Positions 8,645 to 17,199 of a DNA stretch of 64,000 nt are shown piece by piece (the first letter of the stretch is position 1; each line of letters begins with the position of its first letter). Source of the DNA: Maribacter luteus (GTDB lineage: Bacteria; Bacteroidota; Bacteroidia; Flavobacteriales; Flavobacteriaceae); contig NZ_WKJH01000005.1 in assembly GCF_009674825.1 (NCBI RefSeq), positions 248,001-312,000 on the forward strand, read 5' to 3'. The position numbers were made by a program, and so were the translations under genes. The notes under the pieces were generated by a model that had not been told where the DNA came from, ran no database searches, and worked only from the letters and a program-made list of their open reading frames with translations.

Positions 8645-9301
8645 TTATTTTGTTGAGCCAATAACCCTGGCGGGGCTTCCTACTACCTTGGCGTAGTCAT
8701 CTACATTTTTTAAAACTACTGCCCCTATCCCCGTAATAGACCACTTACCTAAGGTCACATACTCCAAAGTAGTTGCATTAGTTCCTAAATAGGCACCCTC
8801 CTTTAAGTGAACATCTGCCCCTATGCACGCATTATTGGCAACATAACTGTAATCGTCCAATTTTGCTCCATGACCTATTAAAGATTGTGCAAAAATCTGA
8901 ATAAAATTCCCAATTGATGTATTTGGACCTACGGATACAAAAGGCTGAATACAAACACCATATCCTATTTTAGCGTATTTAGATACCACAGCGGTAGGAT
9001 GTATAAGAGTTGCAAATCTATTCTTTGGTATTTCCAACTCAATAAGCTTAAACAAAAACTTATGATTTAACTTCACAGATATAAGGCTGTAGAAGAAATA
9101 AACATTCGAGTCTTTAAGATAATTCTGAACCGTTTCTTTATCTATTGGGCCCAAAACAGGATACCCATTAATAGGTTCCTTTTCATTATCGTTTAAAAAT
9201 CCTAAAAGTTCCCACTGCTGTTTTTCCTCATTTATATCTTCTACTGTTGACTGCACAACAGTACCGTTACCATAACCTCCTATAATAATTAACTTTTTCA
9301 T
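8645..9301 (-). CDS. NeuD/PglD-like hexapeptide acyltransferase
   Basis: A 218-residue protein. The N-terminal small Rossmann-like domain (IIIGGYGNG) is followed by a left-handed beta-helix with hexapeptide repeats from ~95 (IHPTAVVSKYAKIGYG to GSPARVIG). The catalytic His of this family is visible in SLIGHGAKLDD (~141-151). Relatives acetylate a 4-amino sugar nucleotide (PglD) or O-acetylate sialic acid (NeuD). PseH is absent here, so this enzyme may do the PseH step or decorate the finished sugar. Its start overlaps the preceding lyase stop by 4 bases (ATGA). Confidence 0.85.
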   Translation of the reverse strand: MKKLIIIGGYGNGTVVQSTVEDINEEKQQWELLGFLNDNEKEPINGYPVLGPIDKETVQNYLKDSNVYFFYSLISVKLNHKFLFKLIELEIPKNRFATLIHPTAVVSKYAKIGYGVCIQPFVSVGPNTSIGNFIQIFAQSLIGHGAKLDDYSYVANNACIGADVHLKEGAYLGTNATTLEYVTLGKWSITGIGAVVLKNVDDYAKVVGSPARVIGSTK

Positions 9302-10185
9302 TTCTTCTTCTTACTTACAAGTTCGTGCTTCTTTAGTATTTTCTTTGCTTTGGCTACAAACGGCGGACCAATAAATTTCCCATTTATAATGGCTACTCCT
9401 TTTCCTTCTCTCTTTGCCTCTTGATCGAATTCTAGGATATTTTGGGAATGTTTTACCTGCTCTGCAGTAGGTGAATAATACTGATGAACCAATTCTAACT
9501 CCAAAGGGTTTAAAACTAGCATTCCTTCAAATCCAAGTTTAACAGATAACTTTAAATTTTCCTCTAAATCTGCTAAATCTTTTACACGAACGTGAACAGT
9601 ATCAATAGGAATTACATTTTGTGCCCTTGCACCCATTGCTATCATGGCTCTTGGAGTGAACAAACTTACATGCTCCTTATCATGTATTCCTTCTAAATCG
9701 GTAATAAAATCTTCGGAACCGTAGGCCACTGCAATTACTCTTTTTGAAACGGAGCAAATTTCTTGAACATTCATTACAGCGGAGGCTGTCTCTATTAAAG
9801 GTATAATTTTAAATGTACCTGTCTCCATTCCTTTTTCGTACTCAATAGTTTCCAAAAGCTTATCGAAAAAATAAATGTCCTTCCCGGTTTTTGCTTTCGG
9901 GTACATAAAACCATCTACTCCATTAACTGAAAGTTGCGTAACATCTTTTAACAATTGGCCACTTTCCCTGTCATTAATTCTTGGAAAGATATGTTTGCCT
10001 TTAAATTTACCCTGACTTAAATATTTAAGTACCATATCTCGGGCAACTTGTTTGTTTTCTGCAGGCTGTACTGAATCCTCTATATCCAATAGTAAAACAT
10101 CTGCGGGTATTTTTGCCGCGCTTGACATTAATTTTTCACTATGGGCAGGAACAAACATTAGACTCCTCATTAATATTTTGTCCAT
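9298..10185 (-). CDS. CitE-like CoA ester lyase (HpcH/HpaI aldolase superfamily)
   Basis: A 295-residue protein with the full CitE/malyl-CoA lyase motif set: RSLMFVPAHSEKL, LLLDIEDSV, HIFPRIND, YPKAKT, IPLIETASAV and AYGSEDFITDLEG. It ends with IINGKFIGPPFVAKAKKIL, usual in this family. Members make or cleave beta-hydroxyacyl-CoA from glyoxylate or acetyl-CoA plus acyl-CoA. The Mg-binding Glu and Asp are present, so it is probably active. In this locus it probably supplies a hydroxyacyl-CoA rather than serving central metabolism. Confidence 0.85.
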   Translation of the reverse strand: MDKILMRSLMFVPAHSEKLMSSAAKIPADVLLLDIEDSVQPAENKQVARDMVLKYLSQGKFKGKHIFPRINDRESGQLLKDVTQLSVNGVDGFMYPKAKTGKDIYFFDKLLETIEYEKGMETGTFKIIPLIETASAVMNVQEICSVSKRVIAVAYGSEDFITDLEGIHDKEHVSLFTPRAMIAMGARAQNVIPIDTVHVRVKDLADLEENLKLSVKLGFEGMLVLNPLELELVHQYYSPTAEQVKHSQNILEFDQEAKREGKGVAIINGKFIGPPFVAKAKKILKKHELVSKKKK

Positions 10186-10190
10186 TCGTC

Positions 10191-10646
10191 TTATTTTTTA
10201 GAAATTAGCACTTTTCTTCTAAAACTTAATACGGGTTCCTCTTTCTGATTAAAAGCAATAGTCTCCACATAAACAATACCTCTAGTAGTATTGGACTTTG
10301 TAAGCCACTTATCTAACACTTCGGTTTTAGCATAAATCGTATCGTTGATAAAAACAGGGGCTAAATGTTTCACCTTTTCATATTCTAGATTGGCAATTGC
10401 CTTTCCGCTGATATCTGGAACCGTAATACCTACTGCCAAACTAAAAACTAATGTTCCTACCACTAATATTTTTTTGTGTTGATGGTTCTTTACGTATTCT
10501 AAATTAGTATGCACTGGATGATGGTTCATCGTCAAAAGACTAAACAGGTTATTATCACTCTCAAAAATAGTTTTGGAAGTATTGTGGTTTATTACCTCCC
10601 CAACCTTAAAATCCTCAAAATAGTTTCCTAATTCAAACGCCTTCAT
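10191..10646 (-). CDS. MaoC-like (R)-hydratase, hot-dog fold
   Basis: A 151-residue single hot-dog domain. It begins GNYFEDFKVGEVINH, as in the MaoC/mesaconyl-CoA hydratase group, and carries the active-site loop LLTMNHHPVHTN (~37-48), equivalent to the family D/N-x-N-P-x-H pattern. Members hydrate enoyl-CoA or dehydrate 3-hydroxyacyl-CoA. It is packed between two CitE-like lyase genes with gaps of 5 and 1 bases, so the three probably act in one short acyl-CoA route. The actual substrate is unknown. Confidence 0.8.
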   Translation of the reverse strand: MKAFELGNYFEDFKVGEVINHNTSKTIFESDNNLFSLLTMNHHPVHTNLEYVKNHQHKKILVVGTLVFSLAVGITVPDISGKAIANLEYEKVKHLAPVFINDTIYAKTEVLDKWLTKSNTTRGIVYVETIAFNQKEEPVLSFRRKVLISKK

Positions 10647-10647
10647 A

Positions 10648-11469
10648 TTATTTTCTGTAGTTTTTCAGTATTTTTTTTATTTTATTTAGATGAGGTTGTT
10701 CTATTATTTTTCCATCTATTAATATAGGGTTAAATTCTTTACTATTCTTTAATTCAGAAACCACCTTGTCAACTTTTAACGCAAATAAATACTCTTCCTC
10801 TGTATAGAATTGAAAACTATTCAGAATTTTATATTGGTTGGGATGTATAATGAATTTGGCATCAAAACCTTTGCTATGACCATCAATAATTTCTTTCTTA
10901 AAACTCGTCTCATTGTTAAGTTCCATGGAGGCAATATCTATTGCTGTAATCTCCCAAGCTCTGGCTAAGTATAGTATATTTTGCCGAATTATTTCTAAGT
11001 TATCCAACTGATGCTTAGCTCCTATGATTGACATAAAATCATGACTCCCCAATCCTATTCCTGTAAGTTTTCCCAAATTTTCAAAAGTCATTGACAAGAG
11101 CTCCAAATATAATTTAGGTGTTTCTACTAAAAGGATAATATCAAAAGAATCATGGTCCAAAATTTTCAAAACCAGATCCAGTTCGTCTACAGAATTAATC
11201 TTAGGTAATACATATCTAGAAAAGCCTTTGTCCATGAAAGCCTTTAGTAAAGACAAATCCAATTCTTTAGGATTTGCTAAATTATGGATTGGAACCCTCA
11301 GATAACAATCTTTGGAATTTTCTAAATTATCGAGCTCAAAAAAAAAGTCACTTCGCTGTGAAGCCTTTATGGCATCCTCAAAATCTATAATAAATGTGTT
11401 GATTTTTAATTTACGAAGCTCCTGAATCTTGTTCATTTTTGTTGCAGGTACAAAAAAAAAGGATTCCAT
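10648..11469 (-). CDS. second, divergent CitE-like protein
   Basis: A 273-residue member of the HpcH/HpaI-CitE superfamily. It has SFFFVPATKMNK, TFIIDFEDAI, CYLRVPIH, YVLPKIN, ILLVETPKL and GLGSHDFMS, and ends in LIDGKIIEQPHLNKIKKIL. In the metal-site motif, GSEDF of active lyases is GSHDF here, so chemistry may differ from its neighbour or it may be a regulatory partner. It abuts pseF with no gap. It is clearly paralogous to, but far from identical with, the lyase at 9298-10185. Confidence 0.78.
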   Translation of the reverse strand: MESFFFVPATKMNKIQELRKLKINTFIIDFEDAIKASQRSDFFFELDNLENSKDCYLRVPIHNLANPKELDLSLLKAFMDKGFSRYVLPKINSVDELDLVLKILDHDSFDIILLVETPKLYLELLSMTFENLGKLTGIGLGSHDFMSIIGAKHQLDNLEIIRQNILYLARAWEITAIDIASMELNNETSFKKEIIDGHSKGFDAKFIIHPNQYKILNSFQFYTEEEYLFALKVDKVVSELKNSKEFNPILIDGKIIEQPHLNKIKKILKNYRK

Positions 11470-12138
11470 TTATTGATTATTTAATTTATATTTTAATTCT
11501 GCCAATTTCCAATCTTCAGGGGTGTCTATGTCCTGAGCTTGCATTTCTTCTATCTCAAAAGCATATCTATTAGATCCTTTTAAACCTAGTTCAAATTTCA
11601 TCCAATAAAACATTCCCGAATCAAAAAATGCTGGTTCTAAGTCTTGAGATCTTGTACTTGCGAATTCTTGATTAACAAAAGAAACTTTACCTTTATCCAA
11701 CTTAAAAGCTCTTTGGATTGGGTATCCGAATTTTACCACAGGACGTACAGAGTCAGCTTCATTTTCTATTAAATTATCATATCCTTTTTTTATGAGTTCT
11801 ACAGTAACTAATGGTGCTGTAGGTAATATACAACAGATTGCATCAAAAAATATTTGTTTGTTAGAATAATGATTTTTAACCTCTTCTATTACATCTGCCA
11901 AGGTAGCATAATCATCTGAATTTTTAAGGGATCTGAAAAGTATCTTTGCTCCAAAACTTTTAGCTATTTTCGCTATTCCAGTATCATCAGTAGAAACTAT
12001 AACTTCATCAAAAAGGCCGCTTTTAATTGCAGCCTCTATAGAATAAGCAATTATTGGTTTGCCTAAAAAATGTTTGATATTCTTTCTTGGTATACGCTTA
12101 CTTCCTCCTCTTGCGGGTATTATTGCTAAATTAGCCAT
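11470..12138 (-). CDS. pseF: CMP-pseudaminic acid synthetase (PseF)
   Basis: A 222-residue cytidylyltransferase with the CMP-NeuA-type N-terminus LAIIPARGGSKRIPRKNIK, IIAYSIEAAI, VSTDD, CILPTAPLV (~101-109) and a C-terminal DIDTPEDWKLAE. It activates pseudaminic acid with CTP. Family and length match PseF rather than the longer NeuA proteins. It overlaps the pseC stop by 8 bases. Confidence 0.9.
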   Translation of the reverse strand: MANLAIIPARGGSKRIPRKNIKHFLGKPIIAYSIEAAIKSGLFDEVIVSTDDTGIAKIAKSFGAKILFRSLKNSDDYATLADVIEEVKNHYSNKQIFFDAICCILPTAPLVTVELIKKGYDNLIENEADSVRPVVKFGYPIQRAFKLDKGKVSFVNQEFASTRSQDLEPAFFDSGMFYWMKFELGLKGSNRYAFEIEEMQAQDIDTPEDWKLAELKYKLNNQ

Positions 12139-13276
12139 TCATGTAATTTAATACTTTTTCTATTACAAAATTATGTTCTTTATTTGTTAAGCTTGGGTAC
12201 ATGGGTAAACTAATACACTTCGAATAATAGTGTTCCGCTTGGCTTAAATCCGCAACTGCATATCCAATACCCTGGTAATAAGGAAGCGTATGTACAGGTA
12301 TGTAGTGTATTTGTGCAAAAATATTATGTGCTCTCAAGAAATCATACAATCCTTTCCTATTGTCAACTTCTATTACGAACAAATGATGTGCATTATAGGT
12401 TCCATTTGGTAGATGTTGATACTTAATAACACCCTCAAAAGCATTCTTATAAGCATCAGCAATCTCGTTTCTTCTTTTGACTCCAGCATCATTTTTACAG
12501 AGCTGGGTTATGCCTAAAGCGGACTGAATATCCGTTAATCTATAATTAAACCCTAGTTCTTGCATTTCGTAATACCAACCACCATGGTTTTCCTGCATGT
12601 TTTCCTTGGTAATACCATGTGTTCGCAACAATGATAATTTCTTATAGAGCACCTCTGAATTTGTGGTTACCATTCCACCTTCCCCACAGGCAATATGTTT
12701 AACTGGATGGAATGAAAAAACAGCAATATCCGCGTAGTTGCCATTTCCACATTTTTGTTCATTTCCTTTAGAGTCTATAAAGTAACCTCCAGGTGCGTGT
12801 GCCGCATCTTCGATTATCCAAAGATTGTGTTCGTCGGCTAAATTGCGAAATTCTTCAAGGTTCACAGGTAATCCTGCAAAATCAACGGGGATTATCCCTT
12901 TAAAAAAACCTTTGGGCTTACTCTCAATAAGTTTTTTTGTTTTTTCAAAAGACAGCAAATAAGTTTCCGAATCTATATCTGCAAACCAAACTTCACCTCC
13001 TGCATATCTAACACAGTTAGCAGATGCGGCAAATGTTATTGGTGTAGTGATTACCCGTTCTCCTGGTTTTAAACCCAAGGCTAAAACAGCTAAATGTAAT
13101 CCAGAAGTTGCATTATTAACAGCCACCGCATATTTTGCCCCAACATATTTGGCGAATTTGTCTTCAAACTCTTTGACCTTTGGTCCTTGAGTTAGAAAAT
13201 CACTTGATAGTGTTTTTACAACAGCATCGATATCATCCTGTTGAATATTCTGTCTTCCGTATGGTATGGCCTTCAT
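12131..13276 (-). CDS. pseC: PseC-like PLP aminotransferase
   Basis: A 381-residue DegT/DnrJ/EryC1 aminotransferase that aminates C4 of the keto-sugar nucleotide made by PseB. It begins IPYGRQNIQQDDIDAVVKTL with SDFLTQGP, as in PseC. The PLP pocket includes NNATSGLH (~57-64), EDAAHAPGG (~156-164) and the Schiff-base lysine in SFHPVKHIACGEGGM (~189-203). It lies directly downstream of pseB with no spacer. Confidence 0.92.
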   Translation of the reverse strand: MKAIPYGRQNIQQDDIDAVVKTLSSDFLTQGPKVKEFEDKFAKYVGAKYAVAVNNATSGLHLAVLALGLKPGERVITTPITFAASANCVRYAGGEVWFADIDSETYLLSFEKTKKLIESKPKGFFKGIIPVDFAGLPVNLEEFRNLADEHNLWIIEDAAHAPGGYFIDSKGNEQKCGNGNYADIAVFSFHPVKHIACGEGGMVTTNSEVLYKKLSLLRTHGITKENMQENHGGWYYEMQELGFNYRLTDIQSALGITQLCKNDAGVKRRNEIADAYKNAFEGVIKYQHLPNGTYNAHHLFVIEVDNRKGLYDFLRAHNIFAQIHYIPVHTLPYYQGIGYAVADLSQAEHYYSKCISLPMYPSLTNKEHNFVIEKVLNYMNG

Positions 13277-14290
13277 TTAAACCGTAAAATTAGTATCTAC
13301 ATGTTCCTTAATTAAAATTCTAAGACTTTCCACTGTTTCCCATTCATCATTTTCTCCCGAATTATAACTAAAATTCGGTGGTACGGGTTTTGCACTAAAT
13401 TCTTTTACAAAGTCTTCTAATTTCCATTTATGGGTTGAAGGCAATATAGTATAATATTTGCCTAGATCATAGGTATAGAATGAATCTGAAGGGGTAATCA
13501 TTTCTTCATGAATTTTTTCACCAGGTCTTATGCCTATAACAGGTTTTTCACATTCAGGTGCAATGGCTTCTGCTACATCCATAATCCTGTACGATGGTAT
13601 TTTAGGAACATAAAGTTCTCCACCCCAAGCATATTTCATGGCATGCATAACCATATCCACCCCTCCTTGTAAGGATATATTGAAACGTGTCATATCGGGA
13701 TCTGTGATTGGTAAAGAACCTTCTTTTTTCTTATTTATGAAAAAAGGGATTACCGACCCATTAGATCCCATAACATTTCCGTACCTCACTACTGAAAAAC
13801 GTATTGGACTGTCCCCTTTTATATTATTTGCCGCAATAAACAACTTATCCGAAGTCAATTTTGTGGCCCCATAAAGATTTATTGGTGCACAAGCCTTATC
13901 TGTGGATAGGGCAACCACTCTCTCTACACTTGTGGCAAAACATGCATCAACTACATTCTGGGCTCCACCAATATTTGTTTTTATACATTCTTCTGGATTA
14001 TATTCTGCTAAATGCACATGTTTCATCGCCGCAGCATGAATAACGTAATCCACACCTTGAAAGGCCCTAATCAATCGATTTTTATCCCTGACATCTCCTA
14101 TGAAAAATCTAATTTGTGGATATTTTTCAAACGGAAATTCCTGTGCCATTTGAAATTGCTTTTGTTCATCCCTAGAAAAGATGATTACCCTTCTTATTTC
14201 AGAATGATTTGTTAAAATATAATTTGTTAAAGCCTTTCCCAAGGAACCAGTCCCTCCAGTGATCAACAGTGATTTGCCAGTAAAATCCAT
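13277..14290 (-). CDS. pseB: UDP-GlcNAc 4,6-dehydratase, inverting (PseB)
   Basis: A roughly 337-residue extended SDR that converts UDP-GlcNAc to the 4-keto-6-deoxy altro form, the first step of pseudaminic acid synthesis. It shows the NAD motif LITGGTGSLGKAL, FSRDEQKQFQM, FIGDVRD, HAAAMKHVHLAEYNP, KTNIGGAQNVV and the Y-x3-K in NLYGATKL. A longer reading from 14359 exists, but the promoter boxes at 14338-14368 lie inside that extension and family members start at the MDFTGKSLLITGG position, so ATG 14288-14290 is chosen. It is the first gene of the pse operon. Confidence 0.92.
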   Translation of the reverse strand: MDFTGKSLLITGGTGSLGKALTNYILTNHSEIRRVIIFSRDEQKQFQMAQEFPFEKYPQIRFFIGDVRDKNRLIRAFQGVDYVIHAAAMKHVHLAEYNPEECIKTNIGGAQNVVDACFATSVERVVALSTDKACAPINLYGATKLTSDKLFIAANNIKGDSPIRFSVVRYGNVMGSNGSVIPFFINKKKEGSLPITDPDMTRFNISLQGGVDMVMHAMKYAWGGELYVPKIPSYRIMDVAEAIAPECEKPVIGIRPGEKIHEEMITPSDSFYTYDLGKYYTILPSTHKWKLEDFVKEFSAKPVPPNFSYNSGENDEWETVESLRILIKEHVDTNFTV

Positions 14291-14337
14291 TTTTCTTTGT
14301 TGAGTATTAATTAAAACCCTTATTTTCGGTCTCTTGC

Positions 14338-14368
14338 CAAAATTACGATAATTAATCACCTTAACAAT
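14338..14368 (-). promoter_or_regulatory. promoter of the pse operon
   Basis: On the minus strand ATTG (14368-14365), a 19-base spacer and TAATTTTG (14345-14338) match the Bacteroidetes TTTG-N19-TAnnTTTG promoter with one mismatch in the -33 box. Transcription would start near 14331, leaving a leader of about 40 bases before the pseB ATG. Confidence 0.65.
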
Positions 14369-14424
14369 TTTTGTGGGAATTTTAAGTAAAATTATATCAA
14401 GCGTAAATTTAAAAGCAAGAGTTT

Positions 14425-15432
14425 TCAGTATACCTCTCCAACCTTTTTATTCAAAAACTTAAGAAAAGAACCCAAAAAGAACAAACCGACCAATAGCAAG
14501 GGAATCAATATAATTTTCTTCCCAAAAAAAGCTTTCTGAACTTGTTGTGGTTTTCCGAAATTAATGACTTTTACTGCTTCAGTTCTGGTCTTCAGTTCTA
14601 CTTTTTTACTTTCTATATCTTTAAGCAAACCGTTCTTAAGGTCGAATAAGCCCTTTAGGTCGATTTTCTCTTCCGTATCAAACGAAATTGTACCTTGAGT
14701 GACCGGATTGCTATCCTTGCTCGCTAATTTGTCCCCATAACTAGCTATCAATCCATCTATTTGCCCAACTAAATTTGTATTTTGCTTTATACGTTCTTCC
14801 GCATTCACATTATAGATTTCTATCAATTCATTGAAATATGCATTGGAATTTATATAAGCCATTAGTTTTTTGGCATAGTCTTGGCCTAAGATCGGATCCT
14901 TAAAATAAAAAGTGATCTTATGGTTGATCAACGTACTCTTACTTAAGATTTCTGCCCTAACGATATCGGAAATGGCCTCGGAAGACCCTTCAAAGCCCTT
15001 CAATAACTCTAGATATTCTGTTCCCTGCTCATTGTTTTTTCTAGTATCCCCTAAGGATTCGACAGTAACCTCAAAGCCATCCAAATTTTCAATATCAATA
15101 CCCAAATCCTTGAAAAACAGGGTGTCCTTGGCTTTTATGTTCGATTGAATTTCATCAACTACCTCATACAAATAATTTCGGCTGTCAAGATTCGGTTTTA
15201 CTATAACCTCTGTCTTTAATTTCTTTGTGGTTATGCGGTTTAAACCAAAGCCTATTGCACCTCCTAAAACTATCAATCCCAATAGAATCAAGGCATTCTT
15301 TTTTAAGTAAAGAAATACTCTCAAAAAACCCCTGAAAATGCTGTTAAACCCTTTCCCTATTAATTGAAACAACTGTCCCAAATCTATTTCGTCCGAGGAG
15401 TTGGTGTTGTTAGGCGTATTATTTTCTGCCAT
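14425..15432 (-). CDS. Wzz-like chain-length/polysaccharide co-polymerase protein
   Basis: A 335-residue protein with a short acidic cytoplasmic N-terminus, a first membrane span (~48-68, ALILLGLIVLGGAIGFGL), a long periplasmic alpha/beta and coiled-coil region, and a second span near the C-terminus (~308-326, IILIPLLLVGLFFLGSFL). This two-span layout is that of Wzz-type co-polymerases, which set glycan chain length with Wzy. No kinase domain is attached. It sits 6 bases downstream of the DUF6909-like gene and just upstream of the pse promoter. Confidence 0.7.
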   Translation of the reverse strand: MAENNTPNNTNSSDEIDLGQLFQLIGKGFNSIFRGFLRVFLYLKKNALILLGLIVLGGAIGFGLNRITTKKLKTEVIVKPNLDSRNYLYEVVDEIQSNIKAKDTLFFKDLGIDIENLDGFEVTVESLGDTRKNNEQGTEYLELLKGFEGSSEAISDIVRAEILSKSTLINHKITFYFKDPILGQDYAKKLMAYINSNAYFNELIEIYNVNAEERIKQNTNLVGQIDGLIASYGDKLASKDSNPVTQGTISFDTEEKIDLKGLFDLKNGLLKDIESKKVELKTRTEAVKVINFGKPQQVQKAFFGKKIILIPLLLVGLFFLGSFLKFLNKKVGEVY

Positions 15433-15438
15433 TATATC

Positions 15439-17124
15439 TTATGAATTAAATATTTGTTCTAATATCCGGTCTGTAATCAAATATGTGGGTTTTACCCCTG
15501 TGGTTCCCAAACCACCTGAAGCCAACGTGCCTCCTGTTTCCAACGGGTTATCAGAGGCATAATAGGCATATCTTACCTTTACATCGCCTCGAATACTCTT
15601 ACGTATTTTCGATGCCGATTGAATGGCCTTCTGATAATGTACCCCTTCCATCTCCAAACCAATGACGTTCCATGTGGACTTATGGAAAAACTTCAAAATG
15701 TCCCTATTCTGCAAGGAAGTTCCCAAAACCGTAACCATGGCTCCTTCAAAAACCTCAAGCCCATGACCTTGAAAATCTTTCGCACAAAGTTCGTTCTTAA
15801 AAGGGTAATTATCCGACGTACCTTCGAAAATATGTGCTGAAGGTATCATCAAGTCCCCTTTTCCCCCTTCTAAAATCCCTGCTTTACCCATGATTGAAAT
15901 CGAAGCAACATCCAAGAAAATATCTCCTTTTTCCTTGCTTTTATAAGGTTTGAGCAACTCATCTATGGTTTCATAGGCTTGCTCCCCAAAGGCATAATCC
16001 ATTACAAATATAACAGGTTTTTCTTCCTTTGAAAGGCCTTTCGGCAAATCATAGCAACAAGCATCATCCCCTATCTTCGCCAGATCGAAAATCTGGACAT
16101 CGATATTGGTGCCCGTCTCATCATCTATAGTAATCATCCCATTTTTTCTTGCAACATCCCTTACTTTCTTTTGTAACAAATGATTTTCATGTGAACTCAG
16201 TGCCTTATAAATTTCCAAGGAGCCATCCTTAGGATATTCTTTTGCCAAGGCTTTTTTGGCAAAGAGCGAATTCATTACACTGTGCATATTCGCACTTATG
16301 ATATGAATAGGTCTTGACAACAAATCATTTTTCGCCAAAACTTCTTTAATGGTATTCGCCCAACGTTCCCCATGAATATGGTGCCCTAACCTTTCACGTA
16401 ACATTGATGTAAAGGTAATGGCCCTTTTGTTTCCGGTTACCTCTTCCTCAATGGCCAGCTTACCCATCCAATAGATTATATGAAGAAACTTTTCAGGTTC
16501 GGCTTTGGTAGCGAATTTTTTGTGGTATTCCAGAACTTCCTCAAAAGGTCGGTTCAGAATATTCGAAGTATGTATCAAAGCTACCTCGCGATCGGCCAAA
16601 GTCAGTTTTTTCTTTTTAAAGGCAGCTTCCAATTTGCCCCAATCACGAATGGTCTCAGCCGTATCCTCTATAAGGACATGCTTACATATTTTATGGGACT
16701 CTATAAATAAAAACGTTAGATGCGTAAGTATATCATAAATATCTGATCTTCCCCTAGTGATCTCGATATTCATCTGTTCATCATCGATGCGATAACAATT
16801 TCTTCTCCTTTTCGGTGGAATAATCGGTGCAAAATGGGCTTTTCCATAGCCTTCATCCGAAGTAAGGTTAATATACCTACACTGTTCAATACCCTCGGGC
16901 AAACGTTCTAAAACATAAACAAGTCCGTCCAATTCCGCTTTTTCTTCAGCAATTGAACCATAAATCTCCGGTCGTAATTGCAAAAGGGCATTTCTTAACG
17001 TTTCTCCCGATACGCCCATGGGTTTATAAAAACCACGATTGAAAAGGTGGCGCATGGTTATGTACAAACGCTCAATGGCATTGGTAGATTCTTGTGCCCT
17101 TGTTGTTACTCTAGTATTTTTCAT
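15439..17124 (-). CDS. DUF6909-like protein with a phosphorylase-like C-terminus
   Basis: A 561-residue soluble protein found, as far as I recall, mainly in Flavobacteriia (DUF6909; name unverified). The N-terminal ~300 residues are helical and unrecognised. From ~345 it resembles the nucleoside phosphorylase superfamily: VIFVMDYAFGEQAYET, a glycine-rich GKAGILEGGKGDLMIPSAHI, then VIGLEMEGVHYQKAI (like the substrate-binding M-E-x2 motif) and YYASDNPLETGG. A role in purine or nucleoside metabolism is possible but unproven. A gap of 75 bases separates it from the GH3-family gene. Confidence 0.6.
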   Translation of the reverse strand: MKNTRVTTRAQESTNAIERLYITMRHLFNRGFYKPMGVSGETLRNALLQLRPEIYGSIAEEKAELDGLVYVLERLPEGIEQCRYINLTSDEGYGKAHFAPIIPPKRRRNCYRIDDEQMNIEITRGRSDIYDILTHLTFLFIESHKICKHVLIEDTAETIRDWGKLEAAFKKKKLTLADREVALIHTSNILNRPFEEVLEYHKKFATKAEPEKFLHIIYWMGKLAIEEEVTGNKRAITFTSMLRERLGHHIHGERWANTIKEVLAKNDLLSRPIHIISANMHSVMNSLFAKKALAKEYPKDGSLEIYKALSSHENHLLQKKVRDVARKNGMITIDDETGTNIDVQIFDLAKIGDDACCYDLPKGLSKEEKPVIFVMDYAFGEQAYETIDELLKPYKSKEKGDIFLDVASISIMGKAGILEGGKGDLMIPSAHIFEGTSDNYPFKNELCAKDFQGHGLEVFEGAMVTVLGTSLQNRDILKFFHKSTWNVIGLEMEGVHYQKAIQSASKIRKSIRGDVKVRYAYYASDNPLETGGTLASGGLGTTGVKPTYLITDRILEQIFNS

Positions 17125-17138
17125 ACGTAAATTTCATG

Positions 17139-17146
17139 CAAAATTA
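17139..17146 (-). promoter_or_regulatory. -7 box upstream of the DUF6909-like gene
   Basis: TAATTTTG on the minus strand matches TAnnTTTG and lies 15 bases before the ATG. No good -33 box was seen, so the assignment is tentative. Confidence 0.4.
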
Positions 17147-17199
17147 CAATTTAAATATATGATAAATAAGCAGTTCAATAAAGTTCGTGCCAGTGGCTA

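Noticed and set aside
14291-14359. N-terminal extension of PseB
   Set aside because: The extension overlaps the promoter boxes and does not match the family start.
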